Shown here: positions 9,425-18,304 of the stretch, piece after piece
Layout of the letters: the number at the start of each line of letters is the position of its first letter
Position numbering within the stretch: the first letter of the stretch is position 1
Assembly: GCF_035920345.1 (NCBI RefSeq)
Contig: NZ_CP109149.1
Span: 124,001-188,000, forward strand
DNA length: 64,000 nt
From: Nocardia vinacea
GTDB taxonomy: Bacteria > Actinomycetota > Actinomycetes > Mycobacteriales > Mycobacteriaceae
Direction: 5' to 3'
Notes under the pieces: model-generated
Seen by the model: the letters and a program-made list of their open reading frames with translations, nothing else
Databases searched by the model: none
What the model was told of the DNA's origin: nothing
Translations under genes and position numbers: made by a program

Positions 9425-10130
9425 GAACTTCGCGCCCTCGCCACCGTCTCCGACCCACAATCCGAATGTCGCGTTCACCGCCGATGGTGACGCCCAGGAC
9501 CACGTAGATCGGGCGGTTCGCGACCTTGCCTTCCCGGATCTTCACGTGAATGCAGTCGATGAACAGAACCGGATACACCCGGTCCAGAGGCCGACTGCAC
9601 CAGCCGGTCATCTCCGCGACCACCTTGTCCGTGATCGCCGAGACCGTGTCCTTGGACACCGACGCCCCGTAGATTTCGGCGAAGTGCGCCGAAATCTCGC
9701 CTGTGGTCAGTCCTTTCGCCGACAGCGACAACACGATCTCATCGACCCCGGACAGGCGCCGCTGGCGTTTACGCACGATCTTCGGCTCAAACGTCGAGCT
9801 CGTGTCGCGGGGCACGTCGATCTCGACCGGCCCGGTCTAGGTGACCACCGTCTTGGACCGAGTTCCGTTGCGGGAGTTACCCGTTCCCCGGCCAGCGGGA
9901 TCATGTTTCTCATACCCGACGTGCTCGGTCATCTCCGCTTCCAACGCGGTTTCCAGCACGGTCTTGGTCAGCTCGTTGAGCAGACCACCCGGCCCGACCA
10001 GGTCGATGCCCTGTTCCTTGGCTTGGGCCAGCAACTGCTCGGCCAGCCTCTTCGTCTCCGCCGCGTCCTTGTTCACCACGGCCTCGAGTGTCTCCGACAT
10101 CAGTCGGTCCTTCCTGCCGAACCTTCAGGT

Positions 10131-10775
10131 TCAGCTCATCGGACCGAGATCAGATCCGCCGTCTTTCCGACAGTCCCCCCGCAGGCCTGTCAGTAGTTTG
10201 GTGAGGATGGCGAGGGTTTGTTCTCGGGTTGTGTCGGTGTCTGTGTCGGCGATTGTGAGTGCTGCTTCGCCGATGAGTGCGCAGCATAGGCGTGCGAGCA
10301 GGTGGGCTGGATAGTGTGGCAGGACTTGCTTGTTCATGAGTTCGGTGAGGACTTGTTCGAGGAGGTGGCCGGCGTATTGCTGGTCGAGTTCGCGCCATTT
10401 CGACCAGCCGAGTACTGCTGGGCCTTCTTCGAGGACGATGCGTCGGTATCGGGTCTGGGTGCACGCTTGCAGATATTTCGCGATGGCGTTCAGGCCCCAT
10501 TGCCAGGCGTCGTCGGTGATGGGGATGTCTGTGAGCAGGGTGGTTGCAGTGTCGGTTTGGACTCGTATGAAGACGGCTTCGAACAGTGATTGCTTGTCCT
10601 TGAAGTGCCGGTACACCGCGCCTTTGGTGAACCTGGCTGCGGCGCCGACTGCGTCCAGTGAGGTTCGGTGGTAGCCGTTCTCGGCGAACAGCCGCTCGGC
10701 CGCGTCGACGAGCGCTTGGCGGGTCTGCTCGACGTAGTCCAGGCGTTGGGGCTTGACATCGCTCACGATGCTCAT
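10131..10775 (-). CDS. TetR-family transcriptional regulator (copy 1)
   Basis: This 214-residue repressor has the N-terminal helix-turn-helix at about residues 14-60: QALVDAAERLFAENGYHRTS, then AVGAAARFTKGAVYRHFKDK, followed by a helical ligand-binding domain (WQWGLNAIAKYLQACTQTRY, IVLEEGPAVLGWSKWRELDQ). The start is ATG 10775; the frame is open upstream, but that DNA holds the operator. It is a close paralogue of the gene at 17390-17998 (nearly the same sequence through residue 200), with a different tail (GDCRKDGGSDLGPMS). An operator shared with that paralogue lies at 10794-10820, so autoregulation and cross-regulation are likely. It is divergent from the gene at 10887. Confidence 0.9.
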   Translation of the reverse strand: MSIVSDVKPQRLDYVEQTRQALVDAAERLFAENGYHRTSLDAVGAAARFTKGAVYRHFKDKQSLFEAVFIRVQTDTATTLLTDIPITDDAWQWGLNAIAKYLQACTQTRYRRIVLEEGPAVLGWSKWRELDQQYAGHLLEQVLTELMNKQVLPHYPAHLLARLCCALIGEAALTIADTDTDTTREQTLAILTKLLTGLRGDCRKDGGSDLGPMS

Positions 10776-10793
10776 AGTAAGGTTAGATCCCTT

Positions 10794-10820
10794 CAGTATC
10801 CATGATACTGACGGTATCAT
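10794..10820. promoter_or_regulatory. TetR operator, two overlapping dyads
   Basis: ATGATACTGACGGTATCAT (10802-10820) is a perfect 7-bp inverted repeat with a 5-bp spacer. CAGTATC-CAT-GATACTG (10794-10810) is a second perfect dyad overlapping it. The core TGATACTGACGGTATCA matches TGATTCTGACAGTATCA at 17365-17381, upstream of the paralogous TetR gene, at 15 of 17 positions. It lies in the divergent intergenic region, so it can control both flanking genes. Confidence 0.8.
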
Positions 10821-10886
10821 CGTGATTGAGCTGACTACCGGATTGCGCCCATTGCTGAATTGATGCCAGTTTCCGAAGGAGTTGCC

Positions 10887-11375
10887 ATGACACACCGCAT
10901 CCCGATTGGCCACGGACTGGGTATCGCACGGCTCGCCGCGGAAGTCGACTACCCGCCTCTCACCGGAGATGTGCAACGCGACATCATCGGCATCCTGGAA
11001 CAGTTACGCGCCCTGTACCGATGCCACCCACGGGCACCGGAGGTCGAATCGCCGACCCTCTGCCCGCATACCATGCGATACCTCGACCACATGGCCGGCG
11101 CATTGGCGCCGACCGGCCTCGACGCCACCGCTACGCTAACGGTCATCGGCCTGCTCACAGGGTGGGTGCGCGCCCTCGCCGCACAAGAAGAAGCCGGACT
11201 CTCCGCGCGCGCAAACATGGCCGACCACATCTCAGCGATGCTGTCCCACGGCGACTACCCACAGTTGACTGCGCTATTCGCCACCCTCGAATCCGCCACC
11301 CCACCCGACACCGAAACAGCATTCCGAACATGCATCGAAGCGCTACTGTTCGGCATCATTCCGTTGGAACCGTGA
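10887..11375 (+). CDS. TetR C-terminal-domain protein lacking the DNA-binding domain
   Basis: This 162-residue protein looks like the ligand-binding half of a TetR regulator (TetR_C_1 style): an N-terminal LEQLRALYRCHPRAPEVESP, LDHMAGALAPTGLDATATLT, VIGLLTGWVRALAAQEEAG, and the closing FRTCIEALLFGIIPLEP. No helix-turn-helix precedes it. The start is ATG 10887, six bases after AAGGAG; an ATG at 10863 has no such site. It is transcribed divergently from tetR copy 1 across the shared operator. It could be a ligand-sensing partner or a truncated regulator. Family assignment is moderate. Confidence 0.65.
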   Translation: MTHRIPIGHGLGIARLAAEVDYPPLTGDVQRDIIGILEQLRALYRCHPRAPEVESPTLCPHTMRYLDHMAGALAPTGLDATATLTVIGLLTGWVRALAAQEEAGLSARANMADHISAMLSHGDYPQLTALFATLESATPPDTETAFRTCIEALLFGIIPLEP

Positions 11376-11894
11376 GTCGCCCAGTGCAATAGGTGTCCCG
11401 CATTGCCATGCGCCGATGGCCATCGCAGCAACCCTGGCGCGCTCGACCACCCGAGTCAATTCTCCCTCGCACCAGAATGCATCGGTACGTCGATCAACCG
11501 CCTCTCAGATCGAGCGACCTGAGTGCGGCTGGTACGTCGAGAGATCAACCATAGTGATCCGATTATTAAGGACACCACGGTCATAAATATCTCGGTAAGA
11601 ATAATCATCTCGCAGACAACGAATACTGTATTCATGGCGAGCCCCTTCTATTCAGGCTGTGTGCGCGGATGACTCCCCCACAAAGTTAATTCTGGGCCGA
11701 ACTTCCATCGGCCGTATTCTGGCCGCGCAAGGGAAGATTGCAACTCGCCGAATTATCGAGTACTGCGGATTGTCGGGCCGTGAAGTGACGTCGATGTTGG
11801 TGGCCTTCAGATCTTCGGGATTTCTTGATGCCCTGAACTGCAGTCTTCCATCGCATATGCCGACCATCCGATCGGAATAGCTATCACCGGTGTC
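11376..11894. other. Gene-poor stretch with an AT-rich dyad
   Basis: No confident gene. The part from about 11540 to 11640 is unusually AT-rich for the window and contains a perfect dyad, GAATAC-T-GTATTC, at 11621-11633. A 73-codon plus-strand ORF from GTG 11659 to 11880 follows. Its middle (RRIIEYCGLSGREVTSMLV, AFRSSGFL) vaguely resembles a winged helix-turn-helix, but there is no clear ribosome-binding site, so I do not call it a gene. Confidence 0.35.
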
Positions 11895-11930
11895 GTGCGG
11901 CCCTTGGAGCCAACGCTCCAAGGGCCGCAC
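11895..11930. terminator. Strong bidirectional hairpin terminator
   Basis: GTGCGGCCCTTGGAGC, the loop CAAC, and the exact reverse complement form a perfect 16-bp stem ending 12 bp beyond the stop of the leftward ABC permease gene. There is no clear U-tract, which is usual in actinobacteria. Confidence 0.85.
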
Positions 11931-11942
11931 CCGGGATACTAC

Positions 11943-13601
11943 TCAGCGCAGGTCGCGGCGACGGAAGCCGAAAAGCCCCACTGTGACAGCCATTGCTGCA
12001 ATCGCCGCCAGGATCATCACCGGGGCGGCGGCGAATGATGCCGCGGGCAGCTTCGGCAGGTGGCTGTATGGGTCGAGGTTCAGAACCCATTGCGGCATAC
12101 CGGAGATGGATCCGAGCAGGAACAGGGCGAGCCCGCCGGTGAACACGCCCCACGCCACTGGTGTCCACCGGGGCAGCAGCCCGAACAGCAGCACAGTCGC
12201 TGCGGTGAACAGCCAGATAGCCGGAAGTTGTACCAACGCCGCGCCGAGCACCCGCGGGAGTTTGCCGCCGACATCATGGGCCGCCAAGCCGTAGGCGAGG
12301 CCACCGACGCAACCCGAAACCAACAGCAGCACTATCGGTCCCCCGAGCGCGAATACCAGATGTGAAGCGGCCCAGCGGATCCGGCCGATCGCTCCAGTGA
12401 GCACGGCCTCGGCACGGTCGGCGGTTTCTTCCGAATGCAACCGCAGCGCAGCCGAAATCGAGTACGCGGCCGCGGCGAGGCCGAGCATGGTGTACACCAT
12501 GGTGACCACCGAATCCTCGAGCACCTGCGAGCCGCCCATTCGGGCGATCATGTCGCGCATGGTCTGATTGGAACCCAGCTCGTCTCCGATGCCGTTGATC
12601 ACGCTGCCGAACATCAGAGCGTACAAACTGAGCCCCACGCACCAAGCCGCCAGCGTGCCACGCTGCATCCGCCATGCCAGCCCGAGCGGCCCCGCCAGCG
12701 CGGAACCCGCCACAGGTGCGCCGGACCGCTCGGCGATCAGCCCCGCCCCGAGATCGCGCCGGGACAGCAGAAGATAGGCTGTGACGATCAGCACCGCAGT
12801 GGTCGCCGCGTGCAGCAGCAGAATCCACCAGTGATCGCCGGCGAACGGCCGTACCTGCAACGACCAGCCCAGCGGTGACAGCCAGGTGAGCACGTTTGTG
12901 GGGCCATCAGCGGCGCGCGCATCACCGATCGCACGCAGCGTGTATGTGCCCGCCAGCACGGCGAAGGCGATACCGCGCGCGGTCCTGGCACCGGCGCTGA
13001 GCTGTGCGGCCACCGCGGCGACGGCGGCGAACACGATGCCCGAGGCAGCCTCGGCGAGCCCGAACGCCAGGGCACCATTACCGGGGACTCCGGCGCCCTT
13101 GATGCTGGCAGCACCGATCAGCCCGGTGGCCAGCGCACCTCCGCAAGCTACCGTCAACGCGGCAGTAAGGCTCGCGAACCGCCCGACCTGGGTCGAGGCG
13201 AGCAGTTCCCCGCGTCCCGTCTCCTCCTCAGCTCGAGTGTGGCGGATAACGGTGAGAATCGTGGCGATCGCGATGAGCGTGTGAAACAGCCCAGCCTTCC
13301 ACACACCCGCCGCACCGAGCGTGGTGTTGTAGATCGGTCCGTACATGGCCAACTGCGCCGGGCTGGACAGGATCGAGTTCGCGAGGTCGGCCAGATCGGC
13401 GGGGGTGTTGATCAGCTTCTCGACACTCTTGACGTAGACGCTGCCCAGTGGGACCGACAGCAGCAGCACCCACAGCGGCAGCACGATGCGGTCGCGCCGC
13501 AGATACAGCCGCAGCAGTTGCACGGTTCCGGCGAAAGCTGAGGCGCCGCGCGCGGATTCGGCGAATCCGTAGTGCGGGCGCGTGGCAGTGGCGGTTGTCA
13601 T
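11943..13601 (-). CDS. ABC transporter permease, polyketide-antibiotic exporter type
   Basis: This 552-residue integral membrane protein has about 12 predicted spans, for example [20 protein letters not shown] near residue 38 and [14 protein letters not shown] near 105. A cytoplasmic [20 protein letters not shown] loop is typical of two-domain exporters of polyketide antibiotics, in which one polypeptide carries both 6-helix halves. It is the partner of the ATPase gene just upstream: its ATG lies within the ATGA overlap at 13598-13601, which implies translational coupling. The likely role is drug or metabolite efflux. The TetR gene at 14587 heads the operon and probably controls it. Confidence 0.88.
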   Translation of the reverse strand: MTTATATRPHYGFAESARGASAFAGTVQLLRLYLRRDRIVLPLWVLLLSVPLGSVYVKSVEKLINTPADLADLANSILSSPAQLAMYGPIYNTTLGAAGVWKAGLFHTLIAIATILTVIRHTRAEEETGRGELLASTQVGRFASLTAALTVACGGALATGLIGAASIKGAGVPGNGALAFGLAEAASGIVFAAVAAVAAQLSAGARTARGIAFAVLAGTYTLRAIGDARAADGPTNVLTWLSPLGWSLQVRPFAGDHWWILLLHAATTAVLIVTAYLLLSRRDLGAGLIAERSGAPVAGSALAGPLGLAWRMQRGTLAAWCVGLSLYALMFGSVINGIGDELGSNQTMRDMIARMGGSQVLEDSVVTMVYTMLGLAAAAYSISAALRLHSEETADRAEAVLTGAIGRIRWAASHLVFALGGPIVLLLVSGCVGGLAYGLAAHDVGGKLPRVLGAALVQLPAIWLFTAATVLLFGLLPRWTPVAWGVFTGGLALFLLGSISGMPQWVLNLDPYSHLPKLPAASFAAAPVMILAAIAAMAVTVGLFGFRRRDLR

Positions 13602-14536
13602 TTCGATGCCTCCGCGTAGTGGCGGCCCGAATCATTCCTGCCGGCGTCGTGCCCGTCGAGCGAATAGTGGCGCAGGAAAAGCTCTTCCAGTGTCGGCGGC
13701 TGGCTGACGAGGCTGCGCACACCGGCATCACCGAGGATTCGGATGAACTCACCCAGATGTTCGCTGTCGACCTGGCAGCGCAGCGTGTGGTCGTCGATGC
13801 TGACGTCCTCGACTCCCGCGATCCGGCCGAGATCGCCCGGATCACCGATCATTTCGGCCTTGATCGAGGTGCGACTCAAATGCCGCATCGACGCGAGTGT
13901 GCCGCTCTCCACCGTCGCGCCGGCCCGGATGATGGTGACGCGGTCACACAGCGTCTCTACCTCGGACAGGATGTGGCTGGACAGCAGCACCGTCACCCCC
14001 CGATCAGTAGCCTCCTGGACGCATTCCCCGAAAACCTGTTCCATCAACGGATCCAGCCCCGAGGTGGGTTCGTCGAGCATCAGCAGATTCGCGTTCGAGG
14101 AAAACGCCGACACCAGGGCGACCTTCTGCCGGTTGCCCTTAGAATAGGTGCGGGCCTTTTTTCGCGGATCCAGCTCGAAACGCTCGATCAATTCCTCGCG
14201 ACGATCGGGATCCAGGCCGCCGCGCATACGAGCCAGCAGATCGATCGTCTCACCGCCGGACAGCGTCGGCCATAGCGTGACATCACCTGGAACATAAGCG
14301 ATTTCGCTGTGCAGACCAACCGCGTCGGCCCACGGATCGCGGCCGAGCACACGCACCTCACCCGAGGTGCGGGCCAGGATTCCCAGCAGAATACGGATGG
14401 TGGTCGACTTGCCCGCCCCGTTGGGGCCCAGGAAGCCGTGCACTTCCCCTTCGACGACCTCGAGGTCGAGACCGTCGAGAGCGTGTACCTGTCCGAAATG
14501 CTTGCGCAGTTCGCGGACGACAATTGCCGATGACAT
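13598..14536 (-). CDS. ABC transporter ATP-binding protein (DrrA-like)
   Basis: This 312-residue ATPase has Walker [10 protein letters not shown] at residues 37-45, a Q-loop region around [20 protein letters not shown], the signature [11 protein letters not shown], Walker [14 protein letters not shown] and the H-loop [13 protein letters not shown]. The signature motif is SKGN rather than SGGQ, as is common in this exporter subfamily. A C-terminal domain of about 90 residues follows ([20 protein letters not shown]), as in drug exporters of the DrrA group. It energises the permease encoded by the overlapping downstream gene. The start is ATG 14536, about 50 bp after the TetR stop. Confidence 0.92.
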   Translation of the reverse strand: MSSAIVVRELRKHFGQVHALDGLDLEVVEGEVHGFLGPNGAGKSTTIRILLGILARTSGEVRVLGRDPWADAVGLHSEIAYVPGDVTLWPTLSGGETIDLLARMRGGLDPDRREELIERFELDPRKKARTYSKGNRQKVALVSAFSSNANLLMLDEPTSGLDPLMEQVFGECVQEATDRGVTVLLSSHILSEVETLCDRVTIIRAGATVESGTLASMRHLSRTSIKAEMIGDPGDLGRIAGVEDVSIDDHTLRCQVDSEHLGEFIRILGDAGVRSLVSQPPTLEELFLRHYSLDGHDAGRNDSGRHYAEASK

Positions 14537-14586
14537 CGAATCTCCTTGAGAGACTGAGGATCAATATTTGTATGTAGAAATTGGGA

Positions 14587-15243
14587 TCACTGGTCGGCGA
14601 GCAGGGCGTCCAGCACCGTCGAATCGGTGAACAGGCCGTGCGTGCTCATCTCGACCGCTGGCAGCATCATCTGGTCGGCGAACTCGCGAAGCGCCTTTCG
14701 ATAATCGAGCTCCCCGTCATGCCTAGCCGCGTGCAGCTGCAGGAAGAAGAAGAACCCACCGCCGCTTTGGGTCGCCAGATAGCGGGCCATTGACTTGAGA
14801 TCCGTTGGTGAGCGCAAGGTCCCAGCCTCGATGCCGATCGCCAGATACGCCTCGACGTCGGCCACCATCTGCTCGAACCACGTCACCAGGAGGGCACCGC
14901 CCGCCTGAAAGGTCCGCATCAGGTAGGCAATGAGCGGCGCGTACTCCTCGATCTCCGTGAGCGCTTGCAGCGTCGCAGTCGGCGAAGGCTCCTGCACGTA
15001 CTCCGTCTTCGCTGTCCGGATGAGCGAACGAACATACTCGTCGCACTCCGCTCGAAGTCCATCCTTGGACCCGAAGTGATGATTCACCAACCCGGGCGAC
15101 ACACCCGCCGCCCGCGCGATCGCTCGAACACCGACTCCGAACCCCTCTTCGCCGAATACGACGATCGCGGCATCCCGGATACGGGCCCGAGTATTCAGAT
15201 CCGCGGGCGGATCCTTCCGGTACGGTTGCTCTCTTAAACGCAT
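14587..15243 (-). CDS. TetR-family regulator of the ABC exporter operon
   Basis: This 218-residue protein has the N-terminal helix-turn-helix ARIRDAAIVVFGEEGFGVGV, then AIARAAGVSPGLVNHHFGSK, and a C-terminal sensor domain with an odd run of six aromatic residues (GGGFFFFLQLHAA). I start it at ATG 15243 rather than 15273, because the ten extra codons would run through the inverted repeat at 15243-15260. There is no ribosome-binding site at 15243, so the mRNA may be leaderless. It is the first gene of an operon with the ATPase and permease. Autorepression of the whole operon is likely. Confidence 0.85.
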   Translation of the reverse strand: MRLREQPYRKDPPADLNTRARIRDAAIVVFGEEGFGVGVRAIARAAGVSPGLVNHHFGSKDGLRAECDEYVRSLIRTAKTEYVQEPSPTATLQALTEIEEYAPLIAYLMRTFQAGGALLVTWFEQMVADVEAYLAIGIEAGTLRSPTDLKSMARYLATQSGGGFFFFLQLHAARHDGELDYRKALREFADQMMLPAVEMSTHGLFTDSTVLDALLADQ

Positions 15244-15260
15244 GTTTAATATGCTAAACA
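15243..15260. promoter_or_regulatory. Putative operator of the TetR-ABC operon
   Basis: TGTTTA-N6-TAAACA is a perfect dyad directly at the proposed start codon. The surrounding DNA also holds a direct repeat (ATGTTTAA / ATGTTCAA) and is AT-rich. It is a probable autoregulatory site. Confidence 0.6.
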
Positions 15261-15336
15261 CATGTTCAATCATCGCGCAAGTGTCAAATCCAGGAGGCGG
15301 AGCCGTCGAAGATCAGCAGCGACTGCCGACGCATTA

Positions 15337-15435
15337 CTACGGCAGGCGCAGGCCTGCCAGCAGTTTGGTGAGGATCGCGAGAGTCTGTTTCCGGACCGCG
15401 TCGGGGGCCTGGGCGTCGGCGACGGTGAGTGCGCC
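15337..15435 (-). pseudogene. 3' stub of a third TetR paralogue
   Basis: Read leftward, this gives ALTVADAQAPDAVRKQTLAI, LTKLLAGLRLP and a stop at 15337-15339. That is almost identical to the C-terminus of the TetR at 17390-17998 (ALTIADAADPEGVRKQTLAI, LTKLLAGLRLP). No matching upstream part is present, so it is a remnant of a duplicated copy. Confidence 0.8.
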
Positions 15436-15607
15436 TATCCGGTGTTGGGGAGGGGTGGTCGTGTTAGCGGGCATTCGTGGCGTGCAGGGAAGCGTGGTGG
15501 CGGCCGAGTCCGATGGTGCGTGCCTCGTGCGCTTCCGGTGCGTTGAATGGTCGTGGGCGCCACAGAATTTCGTCTCCGGCGCCCGCGACCTCGCCGATCA
15601 TCGCTGG

Positions 15608-16030
15608 TTACTTCGAGTGCGCTCCGTTGGTGAGCATTCCGACGCTCACCCAGCCCCAGTAGACGCGGTGGTGGGCGATGAGGCCGTCTCGGATTTCCAT
15701 CACCTCCACGATGTCCATTTGGTCACCGTCCGGGGACTTGCGGGGGTATTCCCAGGTGAGTCGGCTTCCGTCGGTCAAGAAGCCGACGCGGTACCGGCGC
15801 CGTTCAGCGGGTTGGTGGGCGAACACCTTGTCCACGAATCGCCGCAGGTTATCTCGGCCGCGCACCACACCCTCCTCGGTGCCCAGCAGATGGCAGACCA
15901 ACGGACTTTCCAACGTCGCGTCGGGCTGATAGAGCGCCATTGCGGCGTCGAGGTCCTTGGCGCCCAACGCATCATCCCAGGCGGTGAAGATGTACTCGAT
16001 CTGCTCGGCGGTCGTCGTCGACTCGGTCAT
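15608..16030 (-). CDS. SnoaL-like / NTF2-fold protein
   Basis: This 140-residue protein has the SnoaL/NTF2-like pattern: an N-terminal helix pair (EQIEYIFTAWDDALGAKDLD, AAMALYQPDATLESPLVCHL), an RGRDNLRRFVDKVF helix, and beta strands ending in MDIVEVMEIRDGLIAHHRVY, WGWVSVGML. The family includes polyketide cyclases, isomerases and many uncharacterised ligand-binding proteins, so the substrate is unknown. The start is ATG 16030, preceded by GAAAGGG. The frame is open to 16306, but that part overlaps the divergent ArsR gene and is not needed. The divergent pairing suggests that regulator controls it. Confidence 0.82.
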   Translation of the reverse strand: MTESTTTAEQIEYIFTAWDDALGAKDLDAAMALYQPDATLESPLVCHLLGTEEGVVRGRDNLRRFVDKVFAHQPAERRRYRVGFLTDGSRLTWEYPRKSPDGDQMDIVEVMEIRDGLIAHHRVYWGWVSVGMLTNGAHSK

Positions 16031-16129
16031 GGCCGTCTGGCCCTTTCTGTGCTGGTGGTTGTGACGGTGCGACGGTAGGTCGGCGATGTTTTGGTCGGGA
16101 GCTAATCGTGGTTGTGGCACGGTTGCGGC

Positions 16130-16840
16130 ATGACCAGTGAACCGGACGAACAGCGGATGCTCGATCGCGATCTCGCGCCGGTGGCAGCGCTGATCGGCGA
16201 TCAGACCCGGGTCGCCATCCTCGCCGCGCTGGCCGAGGGGCACGCACTGCCGGCGGGTGAGCTCGCCCGCCGCGCCGGAGTGCAACCGGCGACTGCGGCC
16301 GCTCATTTGCGACGGTTGGTCGAGGGAGGCCTCGTACTAGTCCGCGCGCAGGGCAGGCATCGTTACCATGAGCTGGCCGGACCGCAGGTCGCCGCCGTAC
16401 TCGAAGCTCTGGCGCAGCTGGCCCCGGCGACACCGGTGCGTTCGCTGCGCACCGATCGTGCTGCCAGGACTCTCACCGAGGCCAGGACCTGCTACGACCA
16501 TCTCGCCGGTCGGCGCGGCGTCGAGTTACGCGACCGCTTGGTGGCCGCTGACGCCCTACGGTTGATCGATGACCGAGACCACCAGCTCACACCGGTTGGG
16601 TGGCGGCTGGCCGGAGCGTTGGGAATTGATCTGCGGGCGCTGAACAGCACTCGGCGAGTGTTCGCGCGGATCTGTGTGGATTGGACACAGCGGCGGCCCC
16701 ATCTGGCCGGTGCACTGCCCGCGGCGCTCACCGACCGATTCCTCGAGCTGGGATGGTTGGCCCGGACAACGGGGCGGAGCCTGCGCGTCGCGCCCGATTA
16801 CGATCAGCGGCTCGACACCTGGTTATCCAGATCGAGCTGA
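16130..16840 (+). CDS. ArsR-type winged-helix regulator
   Basis: This 236-residue protein has an N-terminal ArsR/HTH_20 domain (LAPVAALIGDQTRVAILAAL, GELARRAGVQPATAAAHLRR, LVEGGLVLVRAQGRHRYHEL) and a longer C-terminal helical region (ARTLTEARTCYDHLAGRRGV, DWTQRRPHLAGALPAALTD) found in a subgroup of actinobacterial ArsR proteins. The usual metal-binding CxC is absent, so it is probably not a metal sensor. The start is ATG 16130. It is divergent from the SnoaL-like gene with 99 bp between, the likely shared control region. Confidence 0.87.
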   Translation: MTSEPDEQRMLDRDLAPVAALIGDQTRVAILAALAEGHALPAGELARRAGVQPATAAAHLRRLVEGGLVLVRAQGRHRYHELAGPQVAAVLEALAQLAPATPVRSLRTDRAARTLTEARTCYDHLAGRRGVELRDRLVAADALRLIDDRDHQLTPVGWRLAGALGIDLRALNSTRRVFARICVDWTQRRPHLAGALPAALTDRFLELGWLARTTGRSLRVAPDYDQRLDTWLSRSS

Positions 16841-16895
16841 CCGCCGACCCGCCCACCCGCGAGGTTCCTCAACCGTCGTTGTCGACGTGGACGTA

Positions 16896-17276
16896 TCACC
16901 GGATCGGTGGCCGGGCTCGCTTCGGAAGCGCTGCCAGTCCAGCGAGGGCGAACAATGCGGCGCCGCCGCCGACCACGGTTGCACCGCTGGCAGTGACACC
17001 ACCTCGGCGGCCGAGCAGTACCGCAGCGGTGTCGGCCGCGTCGGCGAGCACACCGAGTTGCAGCCCGACACGTTGAACGGCCGGGTCGGAGCTCAGTGTT
17101 GCCAGACCGAGCGCGGCATCTCGAATGCCGAACATTCGTGCGACGACACCGCCATCGGCGTCCTGCCCTGCGACGCCGAGCGATCGGCGGGTCATCGCCG
17201 GCTGCGCGAACGCAGACAGGCCGATCGCAAGCCGTGCGATCCCCAGCCCGCGGATGAGCATGGCGCGTTGTGTCAT
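16896..17276 (-). CDS. Small membrane protein, DUF4267-like
   Basis: This 126-residue protein has about three hydrophobic segments. The text RGLGIARLAIGLSAFAQPAM, FGIRDAALGLATL and GVLADAADTAAVLLGRRGG resembles DUF4267 membrane proteins, whose function is unknown. The start is ATG 17276, preceded by TTAGGAG at the right distance. It is divergent from the TetR gene at 17390, and the shared operator at 17365-17381 lies between them, so it is a probable target of that regulator. Confidence 0.72.
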   Translation of the reverse strand: MTQRAMLIRGLGIARLAIGLSAFAQPAMTRRSLGVAGQDADGGVVARMFGIRDAALGLATLSSDPAVQRVGLQLGVLADAADTAAVLLGRRGGVTASGATVVGGGAALFALAGLAALPKRARPPIR

Positions 17277-17364
17277 GGCGACTCCTAAGTTCGGAAACCG
17301 GGTGGCGATTCAGCAATGGCCCAGTTCTAGCGTCTGCGCAATCCTACGATACCATCGGCATCTA

Positions 17365-17381
17365 TGATTCTGACAGTATCA
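17365..17381. promoter_or_regulatory. TetR operator (copy 2)
   Basis: TGATTCTGACAGTATCA is the same imperfect palindrome as at 10803-10819. It sits 9 bp before the start of the TetR gene and about 90 bp upstream of the divergent DUF4267-like gene. Confidence 0.8.
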
Positions 17382-17389
17382 GATGTACT

Positions 17390-17998
17390 ATGCGTACCGT
17401 GAATGACGTCAAGCCCCAACGCCTGGAATATGTCGAGCAGACTCGTCAGGCGGTGGTCGAGGCAGCCGAACGGCTGTTCGTCGAGAACGGCTACTATCAG
17501 ACCTCACAGGATGCGGTCGGGGCCGCCGCGCGATTCACCAAGGGCGCGGTATACCGGCACTTCAAGGACAAGCAGTCGTTGTTCGAAGCCGTATTCGAGC
17601 GGGTCCAGACCGAGACGGTAACCGCGCTACTTGCGGGCGCCCCCACGGTCGGCGACGATTGGCAGTGGGGTTTGGAAGCGATCGCGAAGTACCTGCAGGC
17701 ATGCACCGAGACGCGGTACCGGCGGATAGTGCTCGAGGAAGGCCCGGCGGTCCTCGGCTGGTCGAGGTGGCGCGAACTGGACCAGCGATACGCCGGTCGC
17801 CTTCTGGAGCAGGTCCTCGATGAACTCATGGACAAGCAGGTGTTGCCGCGCTATCCGGCCGACCTGCTGGCACGTCTGTGCTGCGCCCTCATCGGCGAGG
17901 GCGCGCTGACCATCGCGGACGCCGCGGACCCCGAAGGCGTCCGGAAACAAACTCTCGCGATTCTCACCAAGCTGCTGGCCGGCCTACGCCTGCCGTAG
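17390..17998 (+). CDS. TetR-family transcriptional regulator (copy 2)
   Basis: This 202-residue paralogue of the gene at 10131-10775 has the same helix-turn-helix (AVGAAARFTKGAVYRHFKDK) and the same sensor text (WQWGLEAIAKYLQACTETRY, IVLEEGPAVLGWSRWRELDQ). It ends in LTKLLAGLRLP. I start it at ATG 17390, where similarity to copy 1 begins (NDVKPQRLEYVEQTRQA against SDVKPQRLDYVEQTRQA). No ribosome-binding site is visible, because the operator occupies that space. Both copies probably bind both operators, giving linked control of two divergent gene pairs. Confidence 0.9.
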   Translation: MRTVNDVKPQRLEYVEQTRQAVVEAAERLFVENGYYQTSQDAVGAAARFTKGAVYRHFKDKQSLFEAVFERVQTETVTALLAGAPTVGDDWQWGLEAIAKYLQACTETRYRRIVLEEGPAVLGWSRWRELDQRYAGRLLEQVLDELMDKQVLPRYPADLLARLCCALIGEGALTIADAADPEGVRKQTLAILTKLLAGLRLP

Positions 17999-18304
17999 TG
18001 ACGAGCCGCCAATCGCCTGCCCAGAACCGGACATACACATCGCCACCAATCGACAACCGCCGATGCCGTCCGGCCCCGCAGCGATCTGCTCGGATGTCCC
18101 GGCGGACGGCAGCAAGATTGTCACGCTGGGACGGTTCGCGGACAGCGCCGCCCGCGATGTCCGCTGCAACAAGTGCTGATCGTGGTCGAGCATGAGAATC
18201 GTGACGCGTTCGATAAATATCGCAACGATCCGGCCTAACAATGAAACTCATTGAAAGACAATAGATTTGATGCTAGTAGATCGGAATCAGACAGGGTGCG
18301 GAGC
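17999..18304. other. Intergenic stretch, nothing recognised
   Basis: No supported gene, RNA or repeat. It ends in an AT-rich part (about 18210-18290) that probably holds the promoter of the hydrolase gene. Confidence 0.4.

Larger units (their letters stand above)
7548..10100 (-). mobile_element. IS256-family insertion sequence, decayed and split
   Basis: A Mutator/IS256-type transposase gene reads leftward from 10100. It is broken by a nonsense codon, a frameshift, an inserted IS110 element (7686-9424) and loss of its 3' end near 7548. Inverted terminal repeats were not identified. Confidence 0.78.
7548..10100 (-). pseudogene. IS256/Mutator transposase, three lesions
   Basis: The start (ATG 10100) reads MSETLEAVVNKDAAETKRLA, then GLLNELTKTVLETALEAEMT. 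A TAG at 9837-9839 interrupts ...SKTVVT/TGPVEIDVPRD in the same frame, so it is a nonsense mutation. The catalytic-core text follows: LSAKGLTTGEISAHFAEIYG, RPLDRVYPVLFIDCIHVKI. Near 9468 a one-base shift occurs; the other frame continues FGLWVGDGGEGAKF. After codon TTC (9425-9427) the IS110 element interrupts. The gene resumes at TGG (7683-7685) as WMSVLTDIRNRGCKDVFFLV, CDGLKGLLDAVGNVWPL, then TVQTCLIHL, and ends. The last part of the transposase is gone. Confidence 0.85.

Noticed and set aside
11659..11880. 73-aa ORF with a weak winged-helix look
   Set aside because: No usable ribosome-binding site and too short for a reliable match.
17964..18251. 95-aa minus-strand ORF downstream of tetR copy 2
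   Set aside because: Arg-rich text without protein-like pattern; probably a chance frame.
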